From assembly GCA_934370915.1 (NCBI GenBank), contig CAKRNI010000152.1, positions 1 through 6,236 of the forward strand: a stretch of DNA of 6,236 bases, written 5' to 3'. This DNA comes from an uncultured Lachnospiraceae bacterium (lineage in GTDB: Bacteria; Bacillota; Clostridia; Lachnospirales; Lachnospiraceae). Of this stretch, positions 5,520 to 6,236 are shown one piece after another; position 1 is the stretch's first letter; every line of letters starts with the position of its first letter. The notes beneath the pieces are model-generated. The model did no database searches. It was not told the DNA's origin and saw only the letters and a program-made list of their open reading frames with translations. Both the position numbers and the translations under genes were made by a program.

Positions 5520-6236
5520 CTATTTTAAGAGCGGAACAAGTTCGTCCACAAGCTCGTCGATGGAAAGAATTCCATAAGGAAGATCCATTCCGGCTTCCTT
5601 TAATTCATCTGCCAATTCCGTTACCTGCGGCACATCGAGGCTGTATTTTTTCAGTTCCTTGACTCTGGAAAAGACCTCTTTCGGGGTTCCGTCCATCACG
5701 ACATGTCCACCGTCGATAACGACCACGCGGTCCGCGTCGATGACCTCTTCCATATAGTGGGTGATCAGAACTACCGTGATTCCTTCCTGACGGTTCAGTT
5801 CATGGACCGTTTTAATGACCTCGCGGCGGCCGTTCGGGTCTAACATTGCTGTCGGCTCGTCCAGAACGATACACCGGGGCTTCATCGCCATAACGCCAGC
5901 GATGGCCACGCGCTGTTTCTGTCCACCGGAAAGCTTATTCGGAGACTGAAGTCTGTAGGCCGTCATTCCGACCGCCTCAAGGCTCTTGTCGACCCGCGCC
6001 CAGATCTCCTCCGTCGGAACTCCCATGTTCTCCGGGCCGAATCCGACATCCTCTTCCACCACGTTTCCGATGATCTGGTTGTCCGGGTTCTGGAATACCA
6101 TTCCCGCCGTCTTTCGTACATCCCAGAGATGTTCCTCGTCGTCTGTCTTCATGTTGGAAATATATACGGTTCCATCCGTTGGAAGCAGGATTCCGTTCAT
6201 CAGCTTCGCGAATGTGGATTTTCCGGATCCGTTATG
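5520..6236 (-). CDS. ecfA1: ECF transporter ATPase EcfA1, partial: N-terminus beyond the right edge
   Basis: The frame is open to the window edge and gives 238 visible residues. It starts inside the Walker A motif (HNGSGKST; the first Gly is outside), so about 40 N-terminal residues are missing. Following motifs are the Q-loop [26 protein letters not shown], signature [13 protein letters not shown], Walker [13 protein letters not shown] and the switch histidine in LITHYMEEV, then the usual EcfA C-terminal helices ending [10 protein letters not shown]. The internal ATG at 6198-6200 must not be taken as the start because it lies after Walker A. The FQNPDNQI Q-loop is typical of the EcfA1 type. 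With EcfA2 it forms the ATPase heterodimer that drives uptake of vitamins through shared S components. It is upstream of ecfA2 by 18 bases in the same operon. Confidence 0.95.
   Translation of the reverse strand, partial: HNGSGKSTFAKLMNGILLPTDGTVYISNMKTDDEEHLWDVRKTAGMVFQNPDNQIIGNVVEEDVGFGPENMGVPTEEIWARVDKSLEAVGMTAYRLQSPNKLSGGQKQRVAIAGVMAMKPRCIVLDEPTAMLDPNGRREVIKTVHELNRQEGITVVLITHYMEEVIDADRVVVIDGGHVVMDGTPKEVFSRVKELKKYSLDVPQVTELADELKEAGMDLPYGILSIDELVDELVPLLK

Noticed and set aside
6198..6200. ATG as the start of ecfA1
   Set aside because: The frame continues upstream to the window edge through GSGKST of Walker A, so this Met is internal and the gene is cut by the edge.

Overview
The window looks like chromosomal DNA from a low-to-mid GC Firmicute of class Clostridia, most likely Lachnospiraceae. 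This rests on strong AGGAGG-type ribosome sites, the ecfA1-ecfA2-ecfT-truA gene order typical of Firmicutes, and the general protein flavour. The exact genus cannot be named from the sequence. No insertion sequence, phage gene, tRNA, rRNA or CRISPR array was seen.

Layout. Positions 1-1144 (minus strand) carry a 5-oxoproline (pyroglutamate) catabolism operon. pxpA comes first and pxpB second, and pxpB runs off the left edge; a strong stem-loop separates them. Positions 1145-1504 are a 360-base divergent intergenic region. It holds two back-to-back promoters that share one -35 region, a set of CTGTAT/ATACAG half-sites, a perfect 16-base palindrome in the pxpA leader, and a foldable leader of about 210 nt in front of a LysR-family regulator gene. 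The regulator (1505-2431, plus strand) ends at a hairpin that can terminate transcription from both sides. Positions 2494-6236 (minus strand) form the energy-coupling module of a group II ECF vitamin transporter: ecfA1 (cut by the right edge), ecfA2 and ecfT, followed after 192 bases by the tRNA pseudouridine synthase gene truA.

How the genes work together. The LysR protein is the obvious candidate to control the divergent pxp operon, with an unknown effector (5-oxoproline is a reasonable guess). PxpA and PxpB are two of the three parts of the ATP-dependent 5-oxoprolinase; pxpC would be expected beyond the left edge. EcfA1, EcfA2 and EcfT form the shared ATPase-membrane engine that powers interchangeable vitamin-binding S components encoded elsewhere.

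Most unusual points: the structured leader of the regulator gene, which has terminator-like folding; the shared -35 divergent promoters; a TruA carrying about 96 extra C-terminal residues; and an EcfA2 with a low-complexity Ala/Gly/Ser/Glu tail of about 46 residues. No clearly new multi-gene system is visible. The strongest candidate for something undescribed is the lysR leader element.
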